NCBI RefSeq assembly: GCF_014204755.1
Contig: NZ_JACHLZ010000001.1
Coordinates: 2,046,001-2,110,000 of the forward strand
Direction: 5' to 3'
Source: Brachybacterium aquaticum
Lineage (GTDB): Bacteria; Actinomycetota; Actinomycetes; Actinomycetales; Dermabacteraceae
DNA: 64,000 nucleotides
Shown: piece by piece, positions 1-8,483 of the stretch
How positions within the stretch are numbered: the first letter of the stretch is position 1
Layout of the letters: the number at the start of each line of letters is the position of its first letter
Notes under the pieces: generated by a model
Told to the model about the DNA's origin: nothing
Seen by the model: the letters and a program-made list of their open reading frames with translations, nothing else
Database searches by the model: none
Translations under genes and position numbers: made by a program

Positions 1-352
1 CGATCTTGGCGACCACGGGGGCGCCGCCGGTGCCGGTGCCGCCGCCCTCACCCGCGGTCACGAAGACCATGTCGGCCCCGCGCAGGACCTCCTCGATCTC
101 CTCGGCGTGGTCCTCGGCGGCCTTCTTGCCGACCTCAGGATCCGCGCCGGCGCCGAGACCGCGGGTGATCTCCTTGCCGACGTCGAGCTTGACGTCCGCA
201 TCGGACATCAGCAGCGCCTGGGCGTCGGTGTTGATCGCGATGAACTCGACGCCCTTCAGCCCCGACTCGATCATGCGGTTGACGGCGTTGACACCTCCGC
301 CGCCGACACCGACGACCTTGATGACTGCGAGGGAGATCTGGGTTCCGGCCAC
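1..352 (-). CDS. ftsZ: Cell division GTPase FtsZ (5' part only)
   Basis: FtsZ is the tubulin-like GTPase that polymerises into the division ring. Only about the first 117 residues are in the window; the gene runs off the left edge. The N-terminus reads [20 protein letters not shown] followed by NAVNRMI, and the tubulin signature GGGTGTG is present near residues 106-112. I chose the GTG start at 352-350 because AAGGA lies 6 nt upstream and the protein begins at the usual point before the [10 protein letters not shown] strand. It is the last gene of the dcw cluster, 225 nt after ftsQ. That gap carries its own promoter-like sequence (475-503), so ftsZ can be expressed apart from ftsQ. Identification is secure. 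Confidence 0.98.
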   Translation of the reverse strand, partial: MAGTQISLAVIKVVGVGGGGVNAVNRMIESGLKGVEFIAINTDAQALLMSDADVKLDVGKEITRGLGAGADPEVGKKAAEDHAEEIEEVLRGADMVFVTAGEGGGTGTGGAPVVAKI

Positions 353-474
353 GTTTGGTCCTTGCTCTTGGGTTTCCTCAGGGAGAGGGGCCAGCGTCGC
401 GCCTGGTCGCGGTCCTCCGAAACCCTAGACCTCGAGTTGAGGTTCGGACTTCGGGGCGCCTCTCCTTTCTGTCG

Positions 475-503
475 ACGCTAAGGACGTCGGGACCGGTTCG
501 CAA
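475..503 (-). promoter_or_regulatory. Probable ftsZ promoter
   Basis: On the minus strand TTGCGA (503-498) is followed after exactly 17 nt by TAGCGT (480-475). These resemble the -35 and -10 of a housekeeping actinobacterial promoter. A start near 468 would give ftsZ a leader of about 115 nt. The rest of the 353-577 spacer shows no gene. Assignment is by motif and spacing only. Confidence 0.5.
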
Positions 504-577
504 ACACAAAGGGCGCGTGTCGTGCCCGAGGCGGGACAGATCACCGCCGCACGGAGGTCGGAGGGTGGGGGTGCGCG

Positions 578-1693
578 TCAGCGGGTGACGGGCGCGACCG
601 GGGAGGAGACGTCGATGACGGTCCCGGCCTGGCCCAGCAGCGCCTGGACCACCTCGCCCTTGAGCTCGGCGTCGGCGGAGTCGCCCCACACCACGGTCTT
701 GGTGCCGCCGTCCTCGAGGGCGAGGGTGAGGGTCACGTCGCTGGGGCTCGAGGCGGTGATGTCGCGGACCGCGCCGCGCAGGGGGTCCGGGAGGCCCGCG
801 AGGACCTCGCTCATGGCGGTCGCCGCGCCGTCGGGGTCGGCGGAGCCCGACTGCACGGCCAGCGGCACGAGGGTCGCTCCCTCGGCCGCGGCGGCGGGCA
901 GCTCATGCCCCTCGGCGTCGAGCACGGCGACGGAGCCGTCGGTGCGGGTCAGCTGGGCGACCGGGGTCGCCTCCGTCACGCTGACGCGCATGCCGTCGGG
1001 CCAGGCGCGCTCGACCGTCGCGGAGGCGATGCCGGGGACCTCCTCGACCTGGGCCTCGATGTCGCCGGTGGGCAGCAGCAGCACGCTGTCGCCCTCGCGG
1101 CCGGCGACGGCGGCGCGCACGTCCTCCTGGGAGACGTAGCCGGTGCCCTCGATCGCGATGTCGCGGACCTGGAGCGCCGGGAGGAACACGGCGGTGACGA
1201 AGGCGGCGACGAGCACGACCACGGTGGCGAGGCCGCCCGCGATGATCGCGCGGCGGCGTCGCCGCCAGGGCCGGCCGCGCACGAGGTCGCGGAACCGGTC
1301 GGCGGCCTGGACGACGCGGCCGCCCTCCTGCTCCTCCGGGGGCGCCGCGGCGGGCGCCGGGCGACCGGCCTCCGTGGGCGCGGGGCGGCCGAGGCTGCGG
1401 GTGCGGTTGCGGGACGCGGGTGCGTCGGCGGCGCTCGCGGCGCTCGGGGCGCTCGCGGCCGACGAGCGCGCGGCAGGGGCGGCGGTGCGCTGCGGGGCGC
1501 GGTTCGCCGACGCGGCAGAGGCGGCCGACGGAGCCGGTGCGGCGGACGCCGCGGACGGTGCCGACGCGGCGGAGGGTGAGGACGCGGCGGAGGGGGCCGA
1601 CGGGGCCGACGCCGAGGAGGCGGCCGACGCGCCTGTCGCCGACGGGCGGGATGCGCCCGGGCGGGGGCGCGGTGCGGTGGGGCGGCGAGCCAT
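578..1693 (-). CDS. ftsQ: Cell division protein FtsQ with long low-complexity N-terminus
   Basis: FtsQ is a bitopic divisome protein (371 aa here) that links early and late division proteins. Residues about 20-80 are an Ala/Ser/Pro tract built from APSAAS-like repeats. A basic stretch (RPWRRRRRA) precedes a single transmembrane segment (about 163-186, AIIAGGLATVVVLVAAF) and then the extracytoplasmic POTRA region (LQVRDIAIEGTGYVS) and FtsQ domain. The ATG at 1693-1691 overlaps the murC TGA by one base (TGATG), which fixes the start; the open frame continues upstream but only as a shadow of murC. The gene lies between murC and ftsZ as is usual. The cytoplasmic tail is much longer than the core fold needs and contains a copy of the GGCCGACGGGGC element (1595-1606). 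Confidence 0.95.
   Translation of the reverse strand: MARRPTAPRPRPGASRPSATGASAASSASAPSAPSAASSPSAASAPSAASAAPAPSAASAASANRAPQRTAAPAARSSAASAPSAASAADAPASRNRTRSLGRPAPTEAGRPAPAAAPPEEQEGGRVVQAADRFRDLVRGRPWRRRRRAIIAGGLATVVVLVAAFVTAVFLPALQVRDIAIEGTGYVSQEDVRAAVAGREGDSVLLLPTGDIEAQVEEVPGIASATVERAWPDGMRVSVTEATPVAQLTRTDGSVAVLDAEGHELPAAAAEGATLVPLAVQSGSADPDGAATAMSEVLAGLPDPLRGAVRDITASSPSDVTLTLALEDGGTKTVVWGDSADAELKGEVVQALLGQAGTVIDVSSPVAPVTR
1440..1640 (-). repeat. Degenerate repeat encoding the A/S/P tract of FtsQ
   Basis: This segment encodes short variations of Ala-Pro-Ser-Ala-Ala-Ser repeated about ten times. On the plus strand it appears as runs of gcggccgacg, gcggcgctcg and gcggagg units. It is in frame and interrupts nothing. 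It looks like an expandable coding microsatellite in a disordered cytoplasmic tail. Confidence 0.7.
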
Positions 1694-3234
1694 CAGGCGC
1701 GGCCCCGGTCCGCCGTCCGCAGCGCCTCGAGGACGTCGGGGGTCGTCTCGACCACGTCGCCGGCGCCGAGCATCAGCAGCAGATCGCCGGTGCGGGCCTC
1801 GGCGAGGACCTGCCCGAGCACCTCGTCGTCCGCGTCGAGCGGGGTGACGGTGCCCCCGGCGAGGTCGGTGATGGTGCGGGCGGTGGTGCTGGGGTCCGGG
1901 TCCTCGCGGGCAGCATAGACGGGCATCACCCAAGCACGGTCGGCGGCCTCCAGCGCGGCGGCGAAGTCGCCGGCGAAGTCCCGGGTGCGGGAGAACAGGT
2001 GCGGCTGGAACACGGCGAGCACGCGCCCGGGCTCGGCCTGGGCGGAGACGATGCCGCGGGCGGCGGCGAGGGTCGCGGCGACCTCGCGGGGGTGGTGGGC
2101 GTAGTCGTCCACCACGGTCACTCCCCCGGCGGTGCCGGCCACGTCGAAGCGGCGGGAGGCGCCGGTGAAGGTGGACAGGCCCGCGGCAAGGGCGGCGTGG
2201 TCCGCGCCGGGCACGGCCGCGGCGGTCGCGGCGAGGGCGCCGAGGGCGTTCAGGACGTTGTGGTGGCCGGTGACCGAGAGCTCGACGGAGAGCAGGCCCT
2301 GCGGGGTGTCGATCTCGATGCCGGCGCCGCGGGTGCCGCTGCGCTCGGCGCGCAGGTGCCAATCGGCGCCCTCGGCGGTGCCGTAGCGCAGCACCGTCGC
2401 GCCGCGGGCGGCAGCCCGCTCCCCCAGTGCCGCCGCACCGGGGTCGTCGGCGCACACCACGAGGGTGCCGCCGGGCAGGATCTGGTCGGTCAGTGCATCG
2501 AACGCGGCGGTGAGCGTTGCGGCGTCTCCGTGGAAGTCGAGGTGGTCGGGCTCGAGGTTGGTGACGACCAGCGAGCGCGGCGCGAAGGCGAGGAAGGAGC
2601 CGTCGGACTCGTCGGCTTCGACGACGGCGACCGCGGGGGTCGCGTCGGCCGGAGCCGACCCGGCCCCGGGGCCGGTGGCGGAATCCGCGCCGAAGCCGGC
2701 GTTGCGGCCGAGGTCGGGCACGGCGGCGCCGAGCGCCCATGCGGGGTCCAGGCCTGCGCCGCGCAGGGCGGTGACGGCCATGCCGGTGGTGGTGGTCTTG
2801 CCGTGGGTGCCGGCGACGGCGACGAGCTCGCGCCCGGCGAGCAGGCCCGCGAGCCCGGCGGCGCGGTGGATCACGGGGATGCCGCGCTCGTGGGCGGCGC
2901 GCACCTCGGGGTTGTCGGCGCGGACGGCGGTGGAGACGATGACGAGGTCGAGGTCGTCGGCGAGCAGGGCGGCGTCGAAGCCGATGCCGATGCGGGCGCC
3001 GGCCTCGCGCAGCGGGGCGATGAACTGGCCGTCCTGCGAGTCGGAGCCGCTGACGGCGAGGCCGGCCTCGAGGGCGAGCCGGGCCACGGCGCTCATGCCG
3101 GCGCCGCCGATGCGGACCACGTGCACGGAGCGGACGGGCCGGTCGGCGGGCCAGTCGGAGCGGGTGACGACGTCGCCGGGGCGCAGGATGGTGCGGGGGG
3201 AAGGCTGCGGGGCGGAGCCGGTCACGGAAGTCAT
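1693..3234 (-). CDS. murC: UDP-N-acetylmuramate--L-alanine ligase MurC
   Basis: MurC (513 aa) attaches L-alanine to UDP-MurNAc in the cytoplasm, the first step of stem-peptide synthesis. The sequence shows the N-terminal nucleotide-binding loop (HVVRIGGAGMSAVA, about 39-52), the Mur-ligase P-loop GTHGKTTTTGM (about residue 140), the EADESDGS motif and the C-terminal DDYAHHP motif. It lies between murG (35 nt upstream) and ftsQ (1-nt overlap). The ATG at 3234 has no Shine-Dalgarno; instead TACGGT sits 6 nt before it, suggesting a leaderless internal promoter. Identification is secure. Confidence 0.97.
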   Translation of the reverse strand: MTSVTGSAPQPSPRTILRPGDVVTRSDWPADRPVRSVHVVRIGGAGMSAVARLALEAGLAVSGSDSQDGQFIAPLREAGARIGIGFDAALLADDLDLVIVSTAVRADNPEVRAAHERGIPVIHRAAGLAGLLAGRELVAVAGTHGKTTTTGMAVTALRGAGLDPAWALGAAVPDLGRNAGFGADSATGPGAGSAPADATPAVAVVEADESDGSFLAFAPRSLVVTNLEPDHLDFHGDAATLTAAFDALTDQILPGGTLVVCADDPGAAALGERAAARGATVLRYGTAEGADWHLRAERSGTRGAGIEIDTPQGLLSVELSVTGHHNVLNALGALAATAAAVPGADHAALAAGLSTFTGASRRFDVAGTAGGVTVVDDYAHHPREVAATLAAARGIVSAQAEPGRVLAVFQPHLFSRTRDFAGDFAAALEAADRAWVMPVYAAREDPDPSTTARTITDLAGGTVTPLDADDEVLGQVLAEARTGDLLLMLGAGDVVETTPDVLEALRTADRGRA

Positions 3235-3240
3235 GAGGCC

Positions 3241-3246
3241 ACCGTA
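3241..3246 (-). promoter_or_regulatory. Leaderless -10 box of murC
   Basis: TACGGT on the minus strand, then GGCCTC (6 nt), then the murC ATG. No purine-rich ribosome-binding site is present. The same spacing recurs at several other genes in this window (see findings). It would provide an internal promoter for murC-ftsQ. Confidence 0.45.
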
Positions 3247-3269
3247 GTCCGGGCGGACGGGATGCCGGG

Positions 3270-4394
3270 TCAGGCTCGGCGTGCGACGCCGATCACCACG
3301 TCGGCCATCTCCTCGGCGGCGTCGGTGATGCCGAAGGCGCGGGCGGCCTCGGCCATGGCGGTGCGGCGCGTGCCGTCCAGCAGCAGCGGCAGGACGTCGC
3401 GGCGCAGCCGGTCGGCGTCGAGCTCCGCGTCGGGGATCATCGTCGCGCCCCCGGCGGCGACGACCTGCTCGCCGTTCAGCGCCTGCTCGCCGTTGCCGAT
3501 GGGCAGGGGCACGAGCACCGCGGGCAGGCCCACGGCGGTGAGCTCGCTGACGGTGCCGGCGCCGGAGCGGGTCAGGGCCAGGTCCGCGGCGGCGTAGGCG
3601 TCCTCCATGGCGGAGACGTACTCGAGGACCCGGTAGCCGGGCCGCTCGGTGAGCCCCTCGGCCTTGCCTCGGCCGGTGACGTGGAGGATCTGCCCGCCGG
3701 CGGCGAGGACGTCGTCGGCCGCCTCGGCGACCGCGGCGTTCAGGCGTTGCGCGCCGAGGGAGCCGCCGGTGGCCAGCAGCACGGGCCGCTCGGGGTCCAG
3801 ACCCAGCTCGCGCACGGCCTGCTCACGCCGGGCGGCGCGGTCCAGGTGGGCGATGCCCTCGCGCATCGGCATGCCGATGCGGCGGGCGCCGGGGAGGGTG
3901 GAGCCGTCGAAGGCGGTGAGCACGGCGGCGGCGCGGCGGGCGCCGAGCCGGTTCGCGAGGCCCGGCCTGCGGTTCGCCTCGTGGACTACGAGCGGCACGC
4001 GGGCGGAGGCGGCGGCGAGGTAGGCGGGCGGGCAGACGTAGCCGCCGAAGCCGGCGACCACGTCGATGCGGCGCTCGCGCATGAGGGTGCGGACCTCGCG
4101 CAAGGTCCCGGCGAAGCGGCCGGGGAAGCGCAGCGCGGCACCGTCGGGCTTCCTCGGGAAGGGGACCTTCTCGATGGTGGCCAGCTCGTACCCGGCGGCG
4201 GGCACGAGGTCCGCCTCGAGCCCTTCGGCGGTGCCGAGCACGAGCACCTCGGCGCCCGGGGCGCGGCGGCTGATCTGCGCGGCGGTCGCGAGCAGCGGGG
4301 AGACGTGCCCGGCGCTGCCACCGCCGGCGAGCAGGACGCGCACGGGCTCCGAGGAGGAGGACGAGGAGGCGGCGGGGGTCGGGGTCGCGGTCAT
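3270..4394 (-). CDS. murG: Lipid II synthase MurG (GlcNAc transferase)
   Basis: MurG (374 aa) transfers GlcNAc from UDP-GlcNAc to lipid I on the inner face of the membrane, giving lipid II. Seen here: the N-terminal glycine-rich motif LLAGGGSAGHVSPLLA (about 20-35), GFGGYVCPPAYLAA, HEANRRPGLANR, the GGSLGAQRLN loop, and the nucleotide-sugar region LTRSGAGTVSELTAVGLPAVLVPLP. The ATG at 4394 overlaps the ftsW stop by 4 nt (ATGA), which sets the start; a longer open frame upstream is only the shadow of ftsW. A short serine run follows the N-terminus. It is followed by murC after 35 nt. Confidence 0.97.
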   Translation of the reverse strand: MTATPTPAASSSSSSEPVRVLLAGGGSAGHVSPLLATAAQISRRAPGAEVLVLGTAEGLEADLVPAAGYELATIEKVPFPRKPDGAALRFPGRFAGTLREVRTLMRERRIDVVAGFGGYVCPPAYLAAASARVPLVVHEANRRPGLANRLGARRAAAVLTAFDGSTLPGARRIGMPMREGIAHLDRAARREQAVRELGLDPERPVLLATGGSLGAQRLNAAVAEAADDVLAAGGQILHVTGRGKAEGLTERPGYRVLEYVSAMEDAYAAADLALTRSGAGTVSELTAVGLPAVLVPLPIGNGEQALNGEQVVAAGGATMIPDAELDADRLRRDVLPLLLDGTRRTAMAEAARAFGITDAAEEMADVVIGVARRA

Positions 4395-5872
4395 CGGGTC
4401 CTCCGGGAGGTGCCTCCACGGCGGGAGGCACGGCGGGATGAGCGGGTGGAGCGGGTGGTGCTGCCGGTGCGGGCGGTGCTGCCGGTGCGGGCCGAGCGAC
4501 CGGTGCGTCCGGAGCGCGCGGTGCGGCCGGTGTCCTCTCCCGCGTCGCGGGGCGCGGGCAGCACGCTGATGGAGCGGCGCACGCTGCCGAAGCGGGCGCT
4601 GATGGCCTCCTGCGCGCCGGGCTCGCGCCGGGCGAAGGAGAGCAGCACCCCGAGTGCGGTCATCGAGGCCAGCAGCGCGGAGCCGCCGGAGGAGATGAAC
4701 GGCAGGGGCACGCCGATCACGGGCAGCAGGCCGGTGACGACCATCATGTTCACGAAGGCCTGGCCGAGCAGCCAGGCGCTGATCCCGGCGACGGTGATCT
4801 GCATGAAGGGGTCGTGCAGGCGGGTGATCATGCGGAACATGATCAGGGCGAGCGCGGTGAACAGCAGCACCACGCCGAGGGTGCCGATCAGGCCCAGCTC
4901 CTCGCCGATGATGGCGAAGATGTAGTCGTCCTCGGCGGCGGGCAGGCGGCCCCACTTCTGGCGGGACTGGCCCAGGCCCACGCCCCACCAGCCGCCCTCG
5001 GCCAGGCCCATGAGGCCCTGCTCGGACTGGAGGCAGGAGTCGCCGGCGCAGGTGCCGTGCAGCCAGTTCCCGATGCGGGCCATGCGGTTAGCGCTGGTGA
5101 CGGTCAGGAACACGACACCGAGGAGGGCGGCGCTGCCGGCGAGGGCGAACCAGCGCCGGGGCACGCCGGCGACCCACACCGCGCCGGCGACGAGCATGCC
5201 CATCACGAGGGTGGTGCCGAGGTCGTGCCCGAGGACCACGAGGCCCAGCGCCAGTCCGACGCCGGGCACGAGCGGGAAGAGCAGATGGAAGGGCCGGTGC
5301 AGGAGGGGGCGCTTCATGGCCAGCAGCGCGCCGAGCCAGACGGCGAGGGCGAGCTTGAGGAACTCGGAGGGCTGGAGGCGCTGGGAGCCGATCTGGATCC
5401 AGTTGCGGTTGCCGTACACCTCCACGCCGAGTCCGGGCACGTGCACCAGGCTCTGCAGCAGCAGGCCCAGGCCGAACAGCCCCCATGCGGCCTTGCGGTA
5501 GAAGCCGGGCGGCATCAGGGCCGCGGCGACGAGGCCCACGAGCCCCATGCCGGCGAAGGTGCCCTGGCGGATCAGGCCGGCGAAGCCGGAGGCGCCGCGG
5601 GAGATGTTGCCGACCGAGCTCGAGGACAGCACCATCACCAGGCCGACCCCGATGAGCAGGGCGCCGACGATGATCAGTCCGTAGAAGTCCAGGGCCGGGG
5701 AGCGCAGCCAGGTGCCCACTCCGTCGCGGACGCGGCCGGAGATGTTGCCGAGCGGGTGCTCCTCGTCGGGGCGCACCACGTCGGTGCTGCGCTCGGGGCG
5801 GGATGCGGCGGTGCGGCCGGTAGGACGGGCGGTTCCCCGACGGCTGTCCCGGCGGGTGTCCTCCATCGTCAT
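4391..5872 (-). CDS. ftsW: Septal peptidoglycan polymerase FtsW (SEDS family)
   Basis: FtsW (493 aa) is the SEDS-family glycosyltransferase that polymerises lipid II at the septum together with the class B penicillin-binding protein FtsI. The protein has about ten hydrophobic segments beginning near residue 58 (YGLIIVGALLIGVGLVMVLS) and the SEDS signatures YGNRNWIQIG, QPSEFLKLAL, GHDLGTTLVMGM and PFISSGGSALLASM. The N-terminus (about 50 aa) and the Thr/Arg/Ser-rich C-terminus (about 445-493) are basic cytoplasmic tails. The start at 5872 overlaps the murD stop by 4 nt; a second in-frame ATG is at 5866. FtsW rather than RodA is inferred from its place in the dcw cluster. Confidence 0.95.
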   Translation of the reverse strand: MTMEDTRRDSRRGTARPTGRTAASRPERSTDVVRPDEEHPLGNISGRVRDGVGTWLRSPALDFYGLIIVGALLIGVGLVMVLSSSSVGNISRGASGFAGLIRQGTFAGMGLVGLVAAALMPPGFYRKAAWGLFGLGLLLQSLVHVPGLGVEVYGNRNWIQIGSQRLQPSEFLKLALAVWLGALLAMKRPLLHRPFHLLFPLVPGVGLALGLVVLGHDLGTTLVMGMLVAGAVWVAGVPRRWFALAGSAALLGVVFLTVTSANRMARIGNWLHGTCAGDSCLQSEQGLMGLAEGGWWGVGLGQSRQKWGRLPAAEDDYIFAIIGEELGLIGTLGVVLLFTALALIMFRMITRLHDPFMQITVAGISAWLLGQAFVNMMVVTGLLPVIGVPLPFISSGGSALLASMTALGVLLSFARREPGAQEAISARFGSVRRSISVLPAPRDAGEDTGRTARSGRTGRSARTGSTARTGSTTRSTRSSRRASRRGGTSRRTR

Positions 5873-7395
5873 GAGCGCTCTCCTGGCAGTCGGGTCACAG
5901 CCGCCGCGAACAGATCCCCCCGCTCCGCGTAGTCACGGAACTGGTCGAGGCTGGCGGCTGCGGGTGCCAGGAGCACCACGTCCCCCGCCGCGGCGAGGGA
6001 GCGGGCGGCCTGCACCGCGTCCTCCATCAGCCGGGTGCGCCCGGCGACGTCGTCAGTCTGGCCCGGATCGATGCGCCGGACCGGGACCTCGGGGGCGTGT
6101 CGCTGAAGAGCCGTGGTGAACGGGGTCTCGTCGACGCCGAGGAGGACCACGCCCACGAGCCGGTCGGCGGCGGAGGCGATGAGGGGGTCGAGGTCGGCGC
6201 CCTTGACGTCGCCGCCGGCGATCCACACGACCCGCTCCGCGGCGCGCAGGGAGGCCGCGGCGGCCGCGGGGTTGGTGGCCTTGGTGTCGTCGACGAACCC
6301 GATCCCGTCGATCGTGGCGATGTGCTGGGCGCGGTGGTCGCCCATGCGGTAGGCGCGCAGTCCGTCGCGGACGGCGTGGGCCTCGACCCCGTGGGCGCGG
6401 GCGAGGGCCGCGGCGGCCAGGGCGTCAAGGACCACGTGCGGGCCGGCGCCCTGGGCGCCGAGGTGGGAGAGATCCTCGAGGGTGGCGAGCTCCGCGGCGG
6501 CGCGGCGGCGCTCGGGGTGGAAGGCGCGGTCCACGAGCATCCCGTCGATGACGCCGAGCTCGGAGGGGCCGGGGGCGCCGAGGCCGATGCCGATGGCGCG
6601 GGCGCCCTCGACGACGTCGGCCTCCTCGACCAGGCGCCGGGTGGTCTCGTCGGCGACGTTGTACACGCAGGCGGTGCGCACGCCCTCGAAGATCTTGCCC
6701 TTGGCGAGGGCGTACTCCTCGGCGCCGCCGTGCCAGTCGAGGTGGTCGGCGCTGACGTTCAGCACGACAGCGGCCTCGCAGTCCAGGTGCTCGGTCCAGT
6801 GCAGCTGGAAGCTGGACAGCTCGAGTGCGAGCACGTCGTAGCCCTCGGGGTCCAGGGCCGCCTCGATGACGGGCAGGCCCACGTTGCCGCAGGCGACGGC
6901 GCGCAGTCCGGCGGCGCGCAGGATCGACTCGAGCATGGTGACGGTCGTGGTCTTGCCGTTGGTGCCGGTGATGGCGAGCCAGTCGGGCCCGTCGGCCGCC
7001 TGCATGCGGCGCGCCAGCTCGATCTCGCTCCACACCGGGATGCCGCGGGTCGCGGCCTCGGCGAGCAGCGGCTGGTCGGGGCGCCAGCCCGGGGAGGTGA
7101 CGACGAGGTCGATCTCGCGATCGGCGGGAAGGGCGGTGGTGTGCTCGGCGCCGAGGCGGAACTCGACCCCGAGGACCTCGAGGATCTGGATGCGCTCGCG
7201 GATCTCGGGGGTGTCCTTGCCGTCCACGACGAGGACGCGCGCGCCGCGCTGCATGGTCTGGTCGGCGATCGCGTAGCCGGAGACGCCGAAGCCGGTGACC
7301 AGGATCCGCAGCCCGGCGACGTCGAGGCCCGGCCAGGGGCGCTGCTCGACGGGGGTGGAGCTGTCGGGACCTGCGCCGTGGGGGGCGGCGGTCAT
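5869..7395 (-). CDS. murD: UDP-N-acetylmuramoyl-L-alanine--D-glutamate ligase MurD
   Basis: MurD (508 aa) adds D-glutamate to UDP-MurNAc-L-Ala. It shows an N-terminal Rossmann domain (LRILVTGFGVSGYAIAD), the Mur-ligase P-loop ITGTNGKTTTVTMLESIL, the NVSADHLDWHG motif, and the C-terminal FVDDTKATNPAAAAASL and GGDVKGAD motifs. The ATG at 7395 overlaps the mraY stop (ATGA, 4 nt). Its own stop overlaps ftsW by 4 nt, so translation of mraY, murD and ftsW is probably coupled. Confidence 0.97.
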   Translation of the reverse strand: MTAAPHGAGPDSSTPVEQRPWPGLDVAGLRILVTGFGVSGYAIADQTMQRGARVLVVDGKDTPEIRERIQILEVLGVEFRLGAEHTTALPADREIDLVVTSPGWRPDQPLLAEAATRGIPVWSEIELARRMQAADGPDWLAITGTNGKTTTVTMLESILRAAGLRAVACGNVGLPVIEAALDPEGYDVLALELSSFQLHWTEHLDCEAAVVLNVSADHLDWHGGAEEYALAKGKIFEGVRTACVYNVADETTRRLVEEADVVEGARAIGIGLGAPGPSELGVIDGMLVDRAFHPERRRAAAELATLEDLSHLGAQGAGPHVVLDALAAAALARAHGVEAHAVRDGLRAYRMGDHRAQHIATIDGIGFVDDTKATNPAAAAASLRAAERVVWIAGGDVKGADLDPLIASAADRLVGVVLLGVDETPFTTALQRHAPEVPVRRIDPGQTDDVAGRTRLMEDAVQAARSLAAAGDVVLLAPAAASLDQFRDYAERGDLFAAAVTRLPGERS

Positions 7396-8483
7396 GCGCC
7401 GAGCCTCGGCAGGGCGTCGAGGTAGAACAGGCCCAGGCCCACACCGGCCAGGAGGCCGGCGACGATCCAGAAGCGGACCACGATGGTGACCTCGTTCCAG
7501 CCCTTGAGCTCGAAGTGGTGCTGCAACGGGGCCATGCGGAAGACGCGCTTGCCGGTGAGCTTGAAGCTGGTGACCTGGATGATCACGGACAGGGAGATCA
7601 CCACGAACAGGCCGCCGATGATCGCGCCGAGAAGCTCGGTGCGGGAGACCATGGTCAGGCCCGCGATCGCGCCGCCGAGGGCGAGGGAGCCGGTGTCGCC
7701 CATGAAGATCTTGGCCGGGGAGGTGTTCCACCACAGGAAGCCGACGCAGGCGCCGATCAGCGCCGCGCACAGCACGGCCGTGTCCAGAGGGTCGCGGGCC
7801 TGGTAGCCGTGACCGCCGGTGAGGTCCAGGACGTCGGTCTGCCGCCACTGCCAGAAGCTGATGATGAGGTACGCGGCGGTGAACAGGATGGTGGCGCCGG
7901 TGGCGAGGCCGTCCAGGCCGTCGGTGAGGTTCACGCCGTTGGACCAGGCGGCGACGAGGAAGTTCGCCCAGATCGCGAAGAGGATGAACCCGACCACGGA
8001 GCCGGCGAAGGCGAGGTCCAGCCACGGGATGTCACGCACGAAGGAGATGTTCGTCGAGGCGGGGGTGCGGCCCTGCCCGTCAGGGAAGAGCAGCGCGAGG
8101 ACCGCGAACACGGTGGCGACCACGAACTGGCCGAAGAGCTTGTAGCGGGGGCGCAGACCGGTGGAGTCCTGCTGGGAGATCTTGAGGTAGTCGTCGAGGA
8201 AGCCGACGACCGCCAGGCCCAGCATGAGGAACAGCACCAGCAGCACGGAGACGGTCGGCGGGGTCCACAGCACCAGGTGGGTGAGGAAGTAGGCCGCCAG
8301 CACCGCGAGGATGATCGCGACGCCGCCCATGGTGGGGGTGCCGCGCTTCGTGGCGTGGGTGGTGGGGCCGTCGTCGCGGACGAACTGGCCGTACCCGCGA
8401 CGCTCCAGCACCTTGATGAACACCGGGGTGCCGAGGATGGAGAGCAGCAGGGCGAGTGCACCCGCGATGATGATCGCGATCAT
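7392..8483 (-). CDS. mraY: Phospho-MurNAc-pentapeptide translocase MraY
   Basis: MraY (363 aa) is an integral-membrane enzyme that transfers phospho-MurNAc-pentapeptide to undecaprenyl phosphate, forming lipid I. About ten transmembrane helices are visible. Conserved loops include THATKRGTPTMGG, the aspartate pair FLDDYLKI, NGVNLTDGLDGLA and KIFMGDTGSLALGG, and the last cytoplasmic loop ends in PLQHHFELKGWNE. These are the Mg-binding and uridine-binding signatures of the family. The start at 8483 overlaps the murF stop by 4 nt. Confidence 0.98.
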   Translation of the reverse strand: MIAIIIAGALALLLSILGTPVFIKVLERRGYGQFVRDDGPTTHATKRGTPTMGGVAIILAVLAAYFLTHLVLWTPPTVSVLLVLFLMLGLAVVGFLDDYLKISQQDSTGLRPRYKLFGQFVVATVFAVLALLFPDGQGRTPASTNISFVRDIPWLDLAFAGSVVGFILFAIWANFLVAAWSNGVNLTDGLDGLATGATILFTAAYLIISFWQWRQTDVLDLTGGHGYQARDPLDTAVLCAALIGACVGFLWWNTSPAKIFMGDTGSLALGGAIAGLTMVSRTELLGAIIGGLFVVISLSVIIQVTSFKLTGKRVFRMAPLQHHFELKGWNEVTIVVRFWIVAGLLAGVGLGLFYLDALPRLGA

